Below, in pieces: positions 24,197 to 35,942 of a stretch of 64,000 nucleotides of DNA. The position numbers were made by a program, and so were the translations under genes. How positions within the stretch are numbered: the first letter of the stretch is position 1; each line of letters begins with the position of its first letter. This DNA is from Heliocidaris erythrogramma (Eukaryota > Echinodermata > Echinoidea > Camarodonta > Echinometridae): contig CM046853.1 in NCBI GenBank assembly GCA_025617745.1, forward strand, positions 15,419,174 to 15,483,173, read 5' to 3'. The notes beneath the pieces were generated by a model. It did not search any database, was not told the origin of the DNA, and saw nothing but the letters and a program-made list of their open reading frames with translations.

Positions 24197-27100
24197 AGTA
24201 TGTCAGTCTACCTCCCTTTCTATATAGTTAATATATATGTATATGTTTTATTTATTTTGATCATTTTATGAAAAGGGAGTTCGACGAAAATTAAGAACAT
24301 CTATTAAGTGTTTTAAAAACTTTATAATTGAAATGTAAATTCAAGTATGAAATAAGCCAACAAAGCGGGTAGAAAGCATTTTTTTTAAATTCTTTTGTTT
24401 CCATTTATTTTATCATTGCATTTATTGTATTCTTTTGTTTCCATTTATCTTTGCATTTATTCGAACCTTGACAACAATGGCCATATCACTGGCTTATAGC
24501 ATATACCAAGGACGATGGGGTGCTCCCCAGAAGAAAAGAAAATGGGGGGAGGGGCTGAAAATATGATGAAAGGGATCACAAACCCTCCCCCATTTTCAAA
24601 TCGTGACTACACGTATACTTGGCTTGGTTTTAACAATGTGAAGAAAAAGAGAAAATAAAATCTTTCTTCCGATGCCATCTGTGTATCTTTGAACTTGCTT
24701 TCTTGTATTTTCCTGCATACTAAATTTAGAACATTGCTCATTTAACAAAGTAACAAAGTAAAAATTCATCCAGTTTCTGAAACTTCCTTAAGTATTTCCA
24801 TAAAACACATGTTGATGAGTGACAATTTTTAAGTATGATTCAAAATACAGTCATATTCAACATCCTACTGTCCTCATTTCTCCGAATCTCTACCTATGAC
24901 ACTAAGTGAAAGTGAGGTGACGTCCACACTATTCAAAACCGCACTAATAGATCTAATCAAAATGAATGTGAACGTCTTCAAAACGTTGATAGACAGGAAG
25001 GGAGTTAATTGAACTTGCTCGGTCATCGGGAAATGGAACAGTTTGAATAAAAACAAAACAGGAAATTCCTAGCATTAAGTAGTTATTACCTATGAACTAA
25101 GAAAAATATGTCCATTTAGATATGTTTTGGCATCGATGTGTATATAAAGTGATAAAAGTGAATACGGTACATGTTAACAATAAACATTGTCTAGAGAAGA
25201 ATATAATTTCTAATGAGTTCCTACGTTGGAGAAAATTTTATTTTTCCATTTAAATGGTACAATACGTCTGAAATACTACATCCTCAAAAACATACAGACA
25301 CCTGAGAAATATACATACCCATTTCGATAGAGCTAGAATTCTCAGATGAAGCTCTCTTAAACACGTAATGTAATTCCAGAGTTTGACTGCAAAAAAGAAT
25401 GGTTAAGTTCCCTGGCACTATGCGCTCTTAAAAAACTACTTCTGTTGAAATCCTTCTTGCAATTTGCAAATAAGTTTTTTTTTCTCTTCAGACTACAGCG
25501 TCATACGTCATAATCTCGTTTACTTGGTGAATTAAATGCTAGATACAACAAATCACAAAAAATTGGCACTTCTATCATTTTGGATACGGTTCAAAGCAGA
25601 TAATTTTGATTTTCATATATCGTGTCAGTAAGCGCGCTCTCTCTCTCTCTCCCTCTCCCTCCTCCTCCCCCCCCCCCCCCCCCCCCCCTGCCTCCTTTCT
25701 GGTCACAAAACACTAAACACAGGGCATTATATTTCCTCGACTACTTATGTCATTATAACATGATTATATTTATCGCATTTTGTTATCCCATAGGGTCACG
25801 CGATGTCTGGAATAGTTGACAGAGAATACTACATGGAAATGAGACATTTATTCATGAATTACAATATCATTCGTAGCTATTTTCAAGCAGTCAGACAAGA
25901 AACTCTATCTCGGGGGAAAAAATATTGAAAAGCACACCATAAATCACTTGGAGAATTTATTTCCTAGCATAATGATCAAGCCTGTGTACACCCTCCCCCG
26001 GTTAAATGCCCAGGAAAATATATTACTTTAATGCTTTAATCCAACTTACAATACGTGTAAAGCACGCAAAGCTTCCCATAAATATTACTCCCCATCCCTC
26101 TCCCGTCTGGGGAGGGTTCTACTCCTGTTTATTTTCATCTACTGTTGGATAAGCCACCGGTCTTATTCATCAGTTCACTTGAAATTTTATATTCTGTTAT
26201 TGAGGAAGTTGTTTTCCATCTCCTTCCATCTTATTTCTTTTTACGGGGGAATCACCCACATCCCACCACACCCGTCCCATCGGTATTCGATTGAGAATGT
26301 AATATGTGTGTTGTCATTGATGATTGATAGCATATCCTCTGAGCTCTGATTGGAAATTAGGTTAAATATCCGAACATGAAATCACATTTTCATTAACATC
26401 ATGTTTGCCTTTGTTCATAGGATGAAATAATATGTTTAATGAACACAAGATAGCCTACATAGTTCATAACTACCCCCTTCCTCACTTATGACTATGGCAA
26501 ATGCCTATATTGTTTTCAATTTTCCTTGCGATGAGCCTCCCCCCCCCCCCCTTAGATGTGCTAGGTAGTATAATATTGTATTCAATAATTATTTGTGAAT
26601 ATTCTTCAAATGCTGTTACTGCTCTGTTTTCAACGTCATTGTAATAATGTACTTCTCTTATACTATTCAATATCAAACTCAAACTCAAAACTTCCTAACC
26701 ATTAAATGTTTCACAATCACACATCAAATTGTACACAGTAAACACCAAAAATTATGGCCAATTTGATTTTCATTAGTCAACATACTCTCGGGAATAAAGG
26801 CGCCGCTAGACCAAATTATGTTTGAGGGTGCTATCATCAAAACTGCCATTTGCCAATCCATTTGCTATACACTGGTTTTTTTTCTACCACTTCGAGACGA
26901 AATGAATTATCTTTTAAATTCATGATCTTATTTTCTTTTGATGGCTTTGACAAACTTGCCGATATCAGCCAAATTTGAGTGGAGTGGGGTATACCCCTGA
27001 TTGACGACGAGCCGACGGCCATGAGAATGAGAAAAATAGTTGGATCTCAAAATAGTCCGTGGAACCAAGAGATTAATTCATGACTTATTCATTAGTTTCC

Positions 27101-28020
27101 ATCGGAAATCTTCGCGAATCTCCGGAAAGCCCTAGGATTATTGTGACTGTCTTCCATTGTTTTGTTCTTTATAGTGAATTACTGGGATCAATATCTTTAA
27201 AATGTATTTTTGTTCCTTAATAATCTACATATATACAATAACTCACGTACCATCTCATAAAATCTGATAATTTACTGGCTGGGTGACGGTTCTATGTTCT
27301 GACACCCCTACACTTACGTTCCGTCGCCCTATTATATGTATAGGTCTGATAGGCCTATACTATTTTTTTGCACAAGATAAGTCGTTATATGCGCAAGGGC
27401 GTAGCCTGCCTTTGCCTATGTCGGAAAACTGCGTTGCATATAGAAGTTGGTAAAAATTCGCTTATTTCTCTATATATACCTCATGGGTGTGTGAGGTATA
27501 TTATTGTGTATTATTATGACTCATAAATATAAAGGTAGTGCCAATGATGACAGTCACTTTGGGAGTAAGCCGGGCAGGCAGCATTTGCCCCAAATAATAC
27601 TTCGTATTTTCCCTACCCCCTCCCCCTCCTTGAACACAGGTTGACGCCCCTTTCGGTCTTCATAGGGTTGCCTTGACATGTCATCCTTGGGAGTAGAGAA
27701 GCATGTGTTTAGTGGTAGTTTGATTTTCGCTTACTCATTGTTGTGGTGGGGAGGGGTGTCTCTCATGCATGGCATGACCAGGGGAAAAATCTGGAGCAGT
27801 ATACAAGATGAGAACAGAAGATTGCAAAGTTTCGAGCTTAAAATGTCTGTTTTGCACGGGTTTCTCCATTTGTTGTTGATTTGGTATTTGGTATTTCTGG
27901 TATTTTATTAAGAAACTTCATTGACATCGACATCAATAATTTGTATCATACCTCGATCAATATAAACAATGGGTAGTAACATCATACTCTGGGAACAAGC
28001 AAAATGATCCAATCTCTCCC

Positions 28021-28145
28021 CCTTCCCACCTTCCCCCTCTCTCTCTCTCTCTCTCTTTCTTCCTCCCCTCTCCCTCTTTCTTTCTTTCTTTCTCTATTTC
28101 TCTTTCTATTTATAGCCCTCTCTCTATCTCTCTCTTTCTTCATCT
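28021..28145. repeat. (TC)n/(TTTC)n low-complexity tract
   Basis: Pyrimidine-only tract of TC, TTTC and CCCTC units. The open frames on both strands across it (Ser/Leu-rich, Arg/Glu-rich) are repeat artefacts. Confidence 0.9.
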
Positions 28146-28400
28146 CTCTTCTGTGGTTTACCAGTAAAAACAAATATGTATTTTTGGGGAAAAATTAATT
28201 GAATAAATACATTTTTTATTTCACCATGATTACATCACAAGATTATGCATCCGGGATAGATCTTTTCTCTAAGGCAGAAACAGCATAACCTTTTCCAAGT
28301 AGAAGCATAGCGAACACAACGGACACGGACAACGGACACGGACACGGACAAAAGCATGGAATTATGCATTCAACGTTTCACAGTGTGTTATCATTTAAAA

Positions 28401-28401
<1 letters not shown>

Positions 28402-28462
<61 letters not shown>

Positions 28463-28467
28463 ATATA
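28402..28467. repeat. (AT)n microsatellite
   Basis: About 27 uninterrupted AT units, then ACATGT and a short AT continuation. Confidence 0.95.
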
Positions 28468-29129
28468 TCTGGCACAAAGAAAGTAATTATAGCGGGGACC
28501 AGCCCAGCTAAGCTCCTTATAGCTAGCTTTTAAAGGTGGGTATGCTTTAACGACCATCATTTCGAGAAAAGGGATAGGCTACATTTCAAAACATTTGGAT
28601 TTTCTAAACTGATTATATTTCATTTTAATTGTTACTTAGAGAGATTAAGATAGATAAGGGGTAGACTACATAAACCACTAAATTTAAATATATATAATTA
28701 AACAATACCAAACTGCTATCATCACTGAAAAATGTAGATGATGCCCAACTTGTATCTTCAGAAACAAACCGGGCTGCAAATATGGAAAGATGTGTCCAGG
28801 GGCATGTGTCATGATTTACTGCAGATTTCAGTTGTCGGCTAACTGGAAAAAATGTTTGCCATGTTTGCAAGTTTTAAATATCAAAATTCAGAAATAATTT
28901 GAATCATATTCAACTTTCTAAGAGGACGACAGGCTGATTTTAAAACGAAAATAATAACAATTAATAACAATTAAATACATTTTAAGACGTTTGTATATTG
29001 AACCTTCAACTTCACAACAATATCGTATAATATCGAAAGAAAACTTTAGAATTTATGAATTGATCGTAATTGTTAGATCCAATCTTTTGAATGTCTTATT
29101 TTGGATCTCTTTCCTCCACTTTTTCTTTT

Positions 29130-29135
29130 TTTATT
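29130..29135 (-). terminator. Polyadenylation signal of Kazal gene 2
   Basis: AATAAA on the minus strand about 60 bases after the stop codon at 29194, a plausible cleavage/polyadenylation hexamer. Confidence 0.5.
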
Positions 29136-29193
29136 TCCTTCTCATTTGTCTCTCTGTATATGTTTAGTATATAAATACACAGACTGAAGGTTT

Positions 29194-29454
29194 TCAAGGA
29201 CCAACAGTGCCCCTTAAAGAAATATCAACTTCGGGTAAAGATGGAGGCTTTGTCGGACACATCCCTTGGAATAAGATGATATCATCCAGACTGATCTTGC
29301 CTTGGCACTGGAGCAGCATGAACACACATTCATTAGTGTATGTCACAAAGCTAGGGGTGGGGTTGGGTGTGGAGAAGAAGTCATTGAGAGCCGTGTATGT
29401 AGCACAGACGGGTTCATTGGAGATAGGGCATGACGTCGGGCACCGTGATTTCGT
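29194..29454 (-). CDS. Kazal gene 2 last exon: second Kazal domain
   Basis: The acceptor TTATTCGCAG opens a phase-0 exon starting TKSRCPTSCPISNEPVC. Cysteine spacing is C-x3-C-x7-C-x25-C-x6-C-x15-C. The C3-C4 segment is 25 residues where the other domains here have nine, with an insertion including DFFSTPNPTPSF. P1 would be Ile. A 23-residue tail after the last Cys ends at the stop. Confidence 0.85.
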   Translation of the reverse strand, partial: TKSRCPTSCPISNEPVCATYTALNDFFSTPNPTPSFVTYTNECVFMLLQCQGKISLDDIILFQGMCPTKPPSLPEVDISLRGTVGP

Positions 29455-32400
29455 CTGCGAATAATAGAAGGAATATCAAAAGAACAAAAGAGAAATAATC
29501 AGTGATAAAATCGAAAATGGTCTTGGCCCTTGCCTAGTTCTAGGTGTATTTTGAGTTTTTACCGCAGACCACCCTTTTTGCGGCTACCCGGCAACCCTCC
29601 ACGGGTGTAGACCAAACATGGATAACAGTCAAAACTACAAGACCATTGTTTAAAAACTAAACTTGACATCTTTATTATGGTTTATGAACTCCCCTTGACC
29701 GAAACCTGATATAACAAAGAAACAAAATTGGACGTTATCTTCCCCCAGAGCAACCATTGTTTTAATCATGTTATCTATAGCTCAATTTAATTCTTACTGA
29801 AATTATTTAAGCAGTGGTATGGTAAATAAAATAAAATAATAATACTCAGTTCTTGCATAGCAAATAATCTCTATGCGCTTCCAAAGAGCTTTTGGATTAT
29901 CACCCCAGCTCAGTCTAGCTGCCATAATGAAGACACTGGAGCTTCAAGAAATAAATTCATACCGGTACCTATTTATTTCACTTGGATCGAGAGTAACAAA
30001 TTTAGATTAATGTCTTGCCAAAGGATGTTAGTACCGGGCCGGGATTCGAACCCCGTACCTAGTGATCTACAGTCCAGTGACCTTTCCACTAGACCCAAAC
30101 AACTTGTTTTCTGTGAGTGCTATGGTTTTGAAGAGGAGAGTTTTTAAAGTTTTGTTATGTGTTTGGTCACATTTTGCATTAGTGATGTATAGGAACATGG
30201 CAAAAATAAATTCAAATGCAGTTAATTGATAATAAGTTATGAACAAAGTCATCATACCGTTGTTGGTAGCACTGGAGGCTTGGTGATTAAATCGGGCTTC
30301 CGTTGGGTCACAGCGGCAGTCTTTAGCCGTGGTGGAGCGGGGGTCGATGGACACTCGCCATCAAAGAGCACCGTCTCAGCCTGGCCGATTTTACCAAGAC
30401 ATTTCAAGAAGTTAAAGAGACATCGACTGTCGAAGGTGCCTACTGTAGTACAGACCTTCTCCCCAGCGAGTGGACAGAAGACCTTACACCCTTCCTGAGT
30501 GGTTGCAACATGATGAGATAAGGTGGTAGTGGCAACCGTTGTGGTCTTTGGTGAGACAGTGGAAGGTGTGCGGTTGTGGGGAACTGTGAAGTAAAACAAC
30601 CAAAGAAGACGAAAACGATCTTTTAGTGTTCAGGGCATTGGAAAGTTTTGAGAATATCATATTCACGAATATTATACATAGCATATTGCCAGACACTGTC
30701 CATTTGTGCGATAACACTTAGAGATTGTGTTAAAGATACATGACATATTCAAAACTATCAGTATTGAGTAATTTCATCAATAAACTGATAGCCATTTCGT
30801 TTACGAATTTTGATCGTAATGATTATGCTGGCTTGAGATACCCATTAGATCGAAAGGCATCGGCAATATATTCATATTGTACTTCATTTGAATATCACAA
30901 TATCAAGGTACAATAAACTCTGCCTCCTAATCCATCTTGGGTTTAAATGAGTTACATTCCTATACCTCCAGATGATGTCACTGCTTTTACTTTCCCAATA
31001 TACAAGTTTAAATTTTGCAAACAAAAGGTATATAAATAATGGCAAATAAAATGCTTTTGTTATCTTAATTTTTTATGTTTCTTTTGCTCAAGCTCAGCAT
31101 GAAATGACCTATAACCTCTACCTGGTTTATTGGTATGCGGACCTACGCTTTCGGTCTGTGATGACTCCATCTCCTTATCATCTTCGTCGTCCTCATCATC
31201 TTCATCGTCCTCATCGTCAGCCTCTCCCTCCTCGGGTTCGGATGGCTCTAGAGAAAAAGAAGAAACATTAGATAACAGGATAAAAGAGTCAAACGTTTTT
31301 CTTCTAAAATTTACTAAAAACAAATGCAAAATTTCTAAAAATATTTGTCTTAAATTTATCAAAACTTTAAAAAAAAATGCAAAATGTTTGTCTTAAATTT
31401 GTCTCAAATATTTCTTCAGAGAGCAAAAGGGATAATCCATAACATAATGGGTGATATATATATTTGAACAGCATGTTGGATCTTGCACATTTACCAAATA
31501 TGTCACAGTATAGGACACTAATCTTATTTAGTCATAAAACAGTTTAAATTGGCTTTTTTATAGGTCTCAAGCACTATTACGTAAGAAGGAAATGGGGAAC
31601 CGATGCCAATTTCCGTCAGAGAGACAGAGATACTTCCGGAATACATCACGTGAAAACTCCTCCCTTGAAAGAAGGGACGGGGTGTCGATAGATAGGACGG
31701 GGGTCATTCGGGTTATATCATAAATCAGGAGTTCTAAATGTCTTTTCTGGTTTGTAATAAAATCATGAAATAGGAAAAAAGAATATAAAAAACAACAACA
31801 TATTCTGGCAATATTGCTTAATATGTCAGCATACATTAAGCATACTTGATAAGGATGTCTCAAATCCTTTAGATTTGAAGAGTCGACATTTTATAGAAGA
31901 ATGCAAGGAAAATCGGTAATATCAGTCTCTTTTTTAATGTCACTTCTTAAAATGTAAGGGGAAATTTAAAAGTGACTAGGCAGTTGTTACATGTTTGAAT
32001 GTAACTTTACTTTATGCTAATGGTTGTCATGTTCTAGTTAAAAGAACTTTATTTGTATTTTGCTGCCATTTTAATTTGTAGACTTCATAATCATGAATTT
32101 AGATTATGCACATCAAATGAAGTCAATTATTCTCTTGGGTGTTGATAAACAGCTTACCTGCTGATTCCGATGGTTGGGGAGATTCTGCGCCTTCCGCTTC
32201 TTCAGGAGCGGATGACTCGCCTGGGAAGGGAATTATATTAAATCCCTTGATGAATATCCTTCTTTTAATGTACAGTAAAATAATATTCAGACTGAAAAAA
32301 GGGTATCTATTTGTGCCATATTGACCTTGAATATTTCTCGTAAAGCGAGTATACATTATGTATTAACTGCAAAGTTTTAAATGCAGCTTTTGTTTGGCTA

Positions 32401-35400
32401 ATATACTTTTATATTTAAATTTTACAAGCAAAAATAAGCAAGTCAAAGTTCAAAAGAAGACAGAAACAAAAAGAGAGAGAAGGGTCGATCAGTGATTGAA
32501 GAGGGGGGAAACAAGAAATTGGGGAAGGCTGTGAGGAAAGAGATTCTTCTTATAACCATAAAAACGTAAATAGGGACCGGTAGAATATTAAAAAGTAACG
32601 ATGATAACACAATAATTGGCATAATGATAGGAGCAATGATTTGAGTATTATAATACATTTCCACATATTGTGTGTGATGGTCATACCTGTTTGTTCGACT
32701 GGAATAGATTCGGTTGGCTCAGAACTTTCACTGTCCTCGGGCTCTTCTGACTCAGATGCTGTATCGAGAATGAAAATGACAAAATTTGTAAGCCTTACAT
32801 GTATTATTTAACTAGAATATTAAAATTCGATGATAAAATTCGACGATTTGGAAAGATCATTTTCTTCTGAACATTGGAATCACAACCAAAAAACTATTCA
32901 CCAAAAGACTATAAAGTTGATAAGACATACCTGCTTGTTCGACTGGCGAGGACTCGGCTCCTTCTGAACTTTCAGGCTCTTCGGATTCTTCTGGTTCTTC
33001 TGATTCGGATGCTATTTGAAATTAAAAGACAAATGAGAGAAAATATTTAGCATTCAACAGAAATTACTAGATGTTCCTGAATTTAAACTTTCAAAAAAAT
33101 TATCGAGTTCATCTATTTCAATTGTGCTCTCAGAGCAAGATAAATTTGTATTGAAATTCAATTTGGATACCTCTCTAGAATGTGGACACCACAAACCCAA
33201 AGCCTAGATGCAACATACCTGCTTGTTCTACTGGAGAAGATTCTGCTCCTTCTGAACTTTCAGGCTCTTCAGATTCCTCTGGTTCTTCTGACTCGGAAGC
33301 TGTTAGAATAAAGAAAAAATGGGGAATCTGCATATTCAACAAATGTTTAAAGGAATAAGGATTTAAAATTCATCTCGATCCGAATTTGTTTTGTTCATGT
33401 ACAGCAGCTAATATTTTAAGGCAATTTAATGTTCTTCGGATCACAGAAACCACAAACCAAATGACTGAATATGACATACCTGCTTGTTCTACTGGCGAGG
33501 ACTCAGGTCCTTCTGAACTTTCAGGCTCTTCAGATTCCTCTGGTTCTTCTGACTCGGATGCTGTTTGAATAAAAAAAGGATCTGTATATTCAACAAATAT
33601 TTCTAAGAATTCAAGGACGTAAACCTTAATATTCTTTAATTCATCTCAATTCGACTTTTTAATGTTCAATCTTTATACAGCAGTTAGGCAATATAATGTT
33701 CTTAGAAATAGGGAAACCACAAATCAAATGTTTGGATTTTACAAACCTGCTTGTTCTACTGGCGAGGACTCGGCCCCTTCTGAACTTTCAGGCTCTTCAG
33801 ATTCCTCTGGTTCTTCTGACTCGGAAGCTGAATAAAAAAAGGTGATCGGTGAATTCAACAAATATTTCTAAAATTTAAACTTTCAATATTCTTTAATTTA
33901 TCTCAATTCGATTTTTTTAATGTTCAATCTTTTTTTATACAGCAGCTAGGCAATTTAATGTTCTTAGAAACAGGAAAACCCAAAATCATTTTTTTTGATA
34001 TTACAAACCTGCTTGTTCTACTGGCGAGGACTCGGCCCCTTCTGAACTTTCAGGCTCTTCAGATTCTTCGGGTTCTTCCGACTCGGACGCTGTTTGAAGT
34101 AAAAATGGGAAAGTTCATTATTCAGTAACAATCAAAGAATTGGATTACCTGCACTTTCAAATACTTATCAAATTCATCTTAATAAAATTATTATCTAACT
34201 TAGGTTTGGTTTGGTTTTTGAATTGAAAAAGGGTGATCTGTGAATTCAGCAAATATTTCTAAGATTTAAACTTTCAATCCGGGCTTTCGATATTCTTTAA
34301 TTTATCTCAATTCGATTTTGGTTAATGTTCAATCTCTTTTTATACATCAGCTTGGCAATTTAATGTTCTTAGAAACAGGAAAACCAAAAATCAAATTTTT
34401 TTGATATTACAAACCTGCTTGTTCTACTGGCGATGACTCGGCCCCTTCTGAACTTTCAGGCTCTTCAGATTCTTCGGGTTCTTCCGACTCGGACGCTGTT
34501 TGAAGTAAAAATGGGAAAGTTCATTATTCAATAATAATCAAAGAATTGGATTACCTGCACTTTCAAATACTTATCAAATTCATCTTAATAAAATTATTAT
34601 CTAACTTAGGTTTGGTTTGGTTTTGAATTAAAAAAGGGTCATCTGTGAATTCAGCAAATATTTCTAAGATTTAAACTTTCAATCCGGGCTTTCGATATTC
34701 TTTAATTTATCTCAATTCGATTTTGGTTAATGTTCAATCTTTTTTTATACAGCAGCTAGGCAATTTAATGTTCTTAGAAACAGGAAAACCAAAAATCAAA
34801 TTTTTTGATATTACAAACCTGCTTGTTCTACTGGTGATGACTCGGCCCCTTCTGAACTTTCAGGCTCTTCAGATTCTTCGGGTTCTTCTGACTCGGACGC
34901 TGTTTGAAGTAAAAATGGAACGTTCATTATTCAATAACAATCAAAGAATTGGATTACCTGCACTTTCAAATACTTATCACATTCATCTTAATAAAATTGT
35001 TATCTAACATTCATGTTGGAGTAATTAGATTCTCAAGGGAATTTATTTTTTATGCAATTTGGTTTGGAACATAAAAAAAATCAGAAAACCAAATCCCTAG
35101 ATATGACGTAGCCTACCTGCTTGTTCTACTGGTGAGGCCTCGGCTCCTTCTGAACTTTCAGGCTCTTCAGATTCCTCGGGTTCCTCTGACTCGGATGCTG
35201 AATCGAGGAAAAAAGGGAAAAAAGAAAAACAAATCTAATCATGAGTCATTCGAAATAATTTTAATTGGGCACTTCAAAAATATATACTATCACGACCAAA
35301 TCAGGAGTTACGATTGTCATTGATATCATCTTCAAATCATCGAAGATGTACTATCTCACAGCTGGTGTATTCCTGCTTGATATATTTAGAGAATATTTTG

Positions 35401-35882
35401 AAACGGCAGGCTCTTGAAGAATCGGCCTCTTCTGACGCAGATGCTGCTTGGAGGAGACGAAACCTCAATATTCAAAGACCATGAACAAGGTGTCTAGTTA
35501 TACATGTTAGCTCGTGATCTCTACATAGAGAACATTTATTTCTATCCTTGATGTTGTTGATCAGTCTTGTTTCGGGAGATTCAGAACTACCCTTTTACTA
35601 AAATGATGGTATCTATAAATAGGATATCACAGATTTTCTCTTCCGGGAGAGGTATAGAAATCAAACCTACTCAAAACCCACTTTCAAACATTTCTTGAAT
35701 TCATCTATTTCAATTGTGCTCTCAGAGCAAGAGAAAATGTGTATGGAAATTCAATTTTAAACCTCTCTAGAATGTGGACACCACTAACCCAAAGTCTAGA
35801 TGCAACATACCTGCTTGTTCTACTGGGGCTGATTCTGCTCCTTCAGAACCTTCAGACTCTTCAGGTTCCTCTGACTCGGATG
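29194..35882 (-). CDS. Kazal gene 2: acidic-repeat two-Kazal protein, 5' end in gap
   Basis: Visible exons, 5' to 3': 35811-35882; eight 81-bp exons 35117-35197, 34819-34899, 34415-34495, 34009-34089, 33747-33827, 33480-33560, 33219-33299, 32931-33011; then 32687-32758, 32158-32220, 31122-31247, 30258-30583, 29194-29454. All acidic exons are phase 1-1 and the last junction is phase 0. The visible part sums to 1,568 nt, 521 codons plus stop. The predicted protein is a long Ser/Glu/Pro domain with essentially no basic residues, then a short Asp/Glu run, a Thr-rich linker and two Kazal domains. No signal-peptide exon is visible; it probably lies in or beyond the assembly gap. It is likely secreted, by analogy with gene 1. 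Ser-x-Glu sites suggest a secreted phosphoprotein, but that is inference. Confidence 0.8.
29838..30105 (-). mobile_element. tRNA-derived SINE in Kazal gene 2 intron
   Basis: On the minus strand the head has box A-like TCTAGTGGAAAGG (about 30081-30093) and a perfect box B GGTTCGAATCC (30042-30052). The body TTTGGCAAGACATTAATCTA and AATAGGTACCGGTATGAATT match the SINE at 15785-16080. The tail ends in ATTATTATT. It lies in the intron between the two Kazal exons, same strand as the gene. Confidence 0.85.
30258..30583 (-). CDS. Kazal gene 2 exon: Thr-rich linker and first Kazal
   Basis: Acceptor TACTTCACAG (phase 1), donor ACG|GTATGA (phase 0), 326 nt. A Pro/Thr/Ser linker precedes a Kazal domain of spacing C-x3-C-x7-C-x9-C-x6-C-x15-C; the reactive loop CPLAGEKVC gives Leu at P1. 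A second Pro/Thr linker (PSTPAPPRLK...) leads to the last exon. CTTVGT after the third Cys is shared with the second Kazal of gene 1, supporting paralogy. Confidence 0.85.
31122..31247 (-). CDS. Kazal gene 2 exon: Asp/Glu-rich linker
   Basis: 126 nt, phase 1-1, acceptor TTTTTCTCTAG and donor CAG|GTAGAG. It encodes SEPEEGEADDEDDEDDEDDE and then a short polar segment ending NKP. The underlying GAA/GAT repeats make it prone to length change. Confidence 0.8.
32158..32220 (-). CDS. Kazal gene 2 acidic exon, diverged 63-bp form
   Basis: 63 nt in phase 1-1, acceptor CCCTTCCCAG, donor CAG|GTAAGC. It encodes GESSAPEEAEGAESPQPSES plus Ala, an acidic Ser/Pro composition related to the 27-residue repeat but shorter. 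Confidence 0.8.
32687..35882 (-). repeat. Tandem array of small acidic phase-1 exons
   Basis: Ten intact exon copies: eight of exactly 81 bp (starts of copies at 33011, 33299, 33560, 33827, 34089, 34495, 34899, 35197) and two 72-bp variants (32758, 35882). Each begins with C[A/G/T]TCCGA-type sequence after AG and ends GCAG|GT. Each 81-bp copy encodes a 27-residue unit of the form SESEEPEESEEPESSEG then AESSPVEQA, with about 11 Glu and no Lys or Arg. Because exons are symmetric (phase 1-1), any number of copies keeps the frame. Introns are 180-325 bp and partly duplicated with the exons. Part of the CDS of Kazal gene 2. Confidence 0.9.
35402..35443 (-). pseudogene. Decayed acidic exon copy
   Basis: After AAGCAG the sequence CATCTGCGTCAGAAGAGGC resembles the start of an array exon, followed by the remnant GAAGAGCCTG-like part seen as TCAAGAGCCTGC. 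It has no donor at the expected place and a shortened body, so it is a dead copy within the intron between the exons at 35117-35197 and 35811-35882. Confidence 0.6.
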
Positions 35883-35942
35883 CTGTTTAGTGACAAATTA
35901 ATCATGATATTCTTAACGTTGCAGACATTGCAGACACTGCAA

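Larger units (their letters stand above)
22996..29129. other. Intergenic, microsatellites, no supported gene
   Basis: No exon could be supported. The stretch contains C/G homopolymers near 24142, 25665-25688 and 26540, several TC tracts, an AT tract, and a short tandem of GGACAC/GGACAA units near 28320-28350. Confidence 0.5.

Noticed and set aside
32687..35882. CRISPR-like array (regular repeats with spacers)
   Set aside because: The repeats are coding exons with GT-AG borders, the spacers are introns that share sequence, and the DNA is eukaryotic.
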